The notes under the pieces: generated by a model
What the model was told of the DNA's origin: nothing
The model's input: the letters and a program-made list of their open reading frames with translations, nothing else
Databases searched by the model: none
Translations under genes and position numbers: made by a program
Assembly: GCF_001542875.1 (NCBI RefSeq)
Contig: NZ_LMAF01000002.1
Coordinates: 953,501-1,017,500 of the forward strand
Length of the DNA stretch: 64,000 nucleotides
Direction: 5' to 3'
DNA from: Erythrobacter sp. YT30
GTDB lineage: Bacteria > Pseudomonadota > Alphaproteobacteria > Sphingomonadales > Sphingomonadaceae
In this document: positions 63,629 to 64,000 of the stretch, in pieces
Position numbering within the stretch: the first letter of the stretch is position 1
How the letters are laid out: every line of letters begins with the position of its first letter

Positions 63629-64000
63629 ATGAAAAAATTCTCGGGGTTTCGCGCTCGCGCATTGACGGCGTCTGCCTGTCTGCTGGCATTTGGCTTTGCC
63701 AGCTCTGTGGCGGCCCAAAACCTCTCGCTTGAAGCCGCTCAAGAAGCTCCCGAAGATGAGGCTGAGCTGGTCGCACCTCCAATCCCCGAGGTTGAGGCGG
63801 GTGAAGTGCCCGACGGGTCTGTCGGCGGGATGGGAGACATCAACCTTTATCCGCGGCGTATTATCATGGACCGGCGTTCACGTATCGCGTCCGTTGGCAT
63901 TTACAACAAGACGGCCTTTGACGGCGACTACGAGATTTCGATCACCGATATGGTGATGCTGAATAGCGGTAATGTTGTGCCTTTGGACAATATTCCTGCT
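63629..64000 (+). CDS. Pilus-chaperone-like periplasmic protein (N-terminal part only)
   Basis: The first 124 codons; the gene continues beyond the window. Signal peptide (RALTASACLLAFGFASSVAAQ), a short acidic region, then the Ig-like beginning INLYPRRIIMDRRSRIASVG followed by IYNKTAFDGDYEISITDM, which resembles PapD-type chaperone domains (the strand pairing around VYNK/DGDYEI). It follows DUF4402 genes, as in chaperone-assembled fibre loci. Assignment is tentative because the rest is missing. Confidence 0.6.
   Translation, partial: MKKFSGFRARALTASACLLAFGFASSVAAQNLSLEAAQEAPEDEAELVAPPIPEVEAGEVPDGSVGGMGDINLYPRRIIMDRRSRIASVGIYNKTAFDGDYEISITDMVMLNSGNVVPLDNIPA

Overview
The window looks like a chromosomal segment of an alphaproteobacterium of the order Sphingomonadales, most likely family Erythrobacteraceae (Erythrobacter / Altererythrobacter type). 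The evidence is the gene complement: PopZ, UrcA, MmcB, DUF1491, DUF2093, a ThiS-ThiG fusion, a CtaA of the Cox15 type and a suf operon led by an Rrf2 regulator. GC content and codon use are moderately high and mostly even. No insertion sequence, integrase, CRISPR array or rRNA was seen. There is one tRNA (Arg, anticodon CCG) near the right end.

Layout. 1-5 kb: ribosome hibernation factor, PtsN, a thioesterase, a SleB-type hydrolase, exonuclease III, ErpA and a CBS protein. 5-8 kb (minus): popZ, a TolC-type exporter protein and a shortened PCMT-like protein. 8-14 kb: fumC, a LytS/LytTR two-component pair, UrcA, a phosphoesterase, a short Trp-rich leader ORF with a small membrane protein. 14-17.4 kb (minus): rplM-rpsI, a Tat-signal protein, cutA, ctaA. 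17.5-25 kb: MerC-like protein, thiSG, K+ channel, acyl-CoA synthetase, gamma-glutamyltransferase, pyrD. 25-29.4 kb: a candidate sRNA, then a DUF885 zinc-peptidase-like protein between two paralogous AraC-type regulators. 29.4-37.3 kb: one long suf operon (Rrf2, sufB, C, D, S, T, A) with four uncharacterised genes threaded into it and a SRPBCC-like gene at the end. 37-47 kb: housekeeping genes (nucleoside kinase, purD, xseA, rpmB, tadA) plus envelope proteins. 47-60.8 kb: RNase T2 in a nadC operon, a second LytS/LytTR pair, metalloproteases and a DsbA-like oxidoreductase, a large acidic PAS-type protein, and MmcB. 60.9-64 kb: tRNA-Arg, then four DUF4402 proteins and the start of what looks like a periplasmic pilus chaperone, cut by the window end.

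The most interesting part is the right end. The DUF4402 genes resemble subunits of a chaperone-assembled surface fibre. The third has the composition and codon use of a major subunit, is bracketed by two RNA hairpins, and two intergenic regions share an ACTAC(C/G)TAG palindromic motif that may be a common operator. Other points worth a look are the extra genes in the suf operon and the 51-bp two-tier dyad in front of it, a possible anti-Shine-Dalgarno sRNA at 25.3 kb, and the Trp-rich 15-codon leader at 13.5 kb. Gene functions are inferred from recognised family motifs; no database search was possible.
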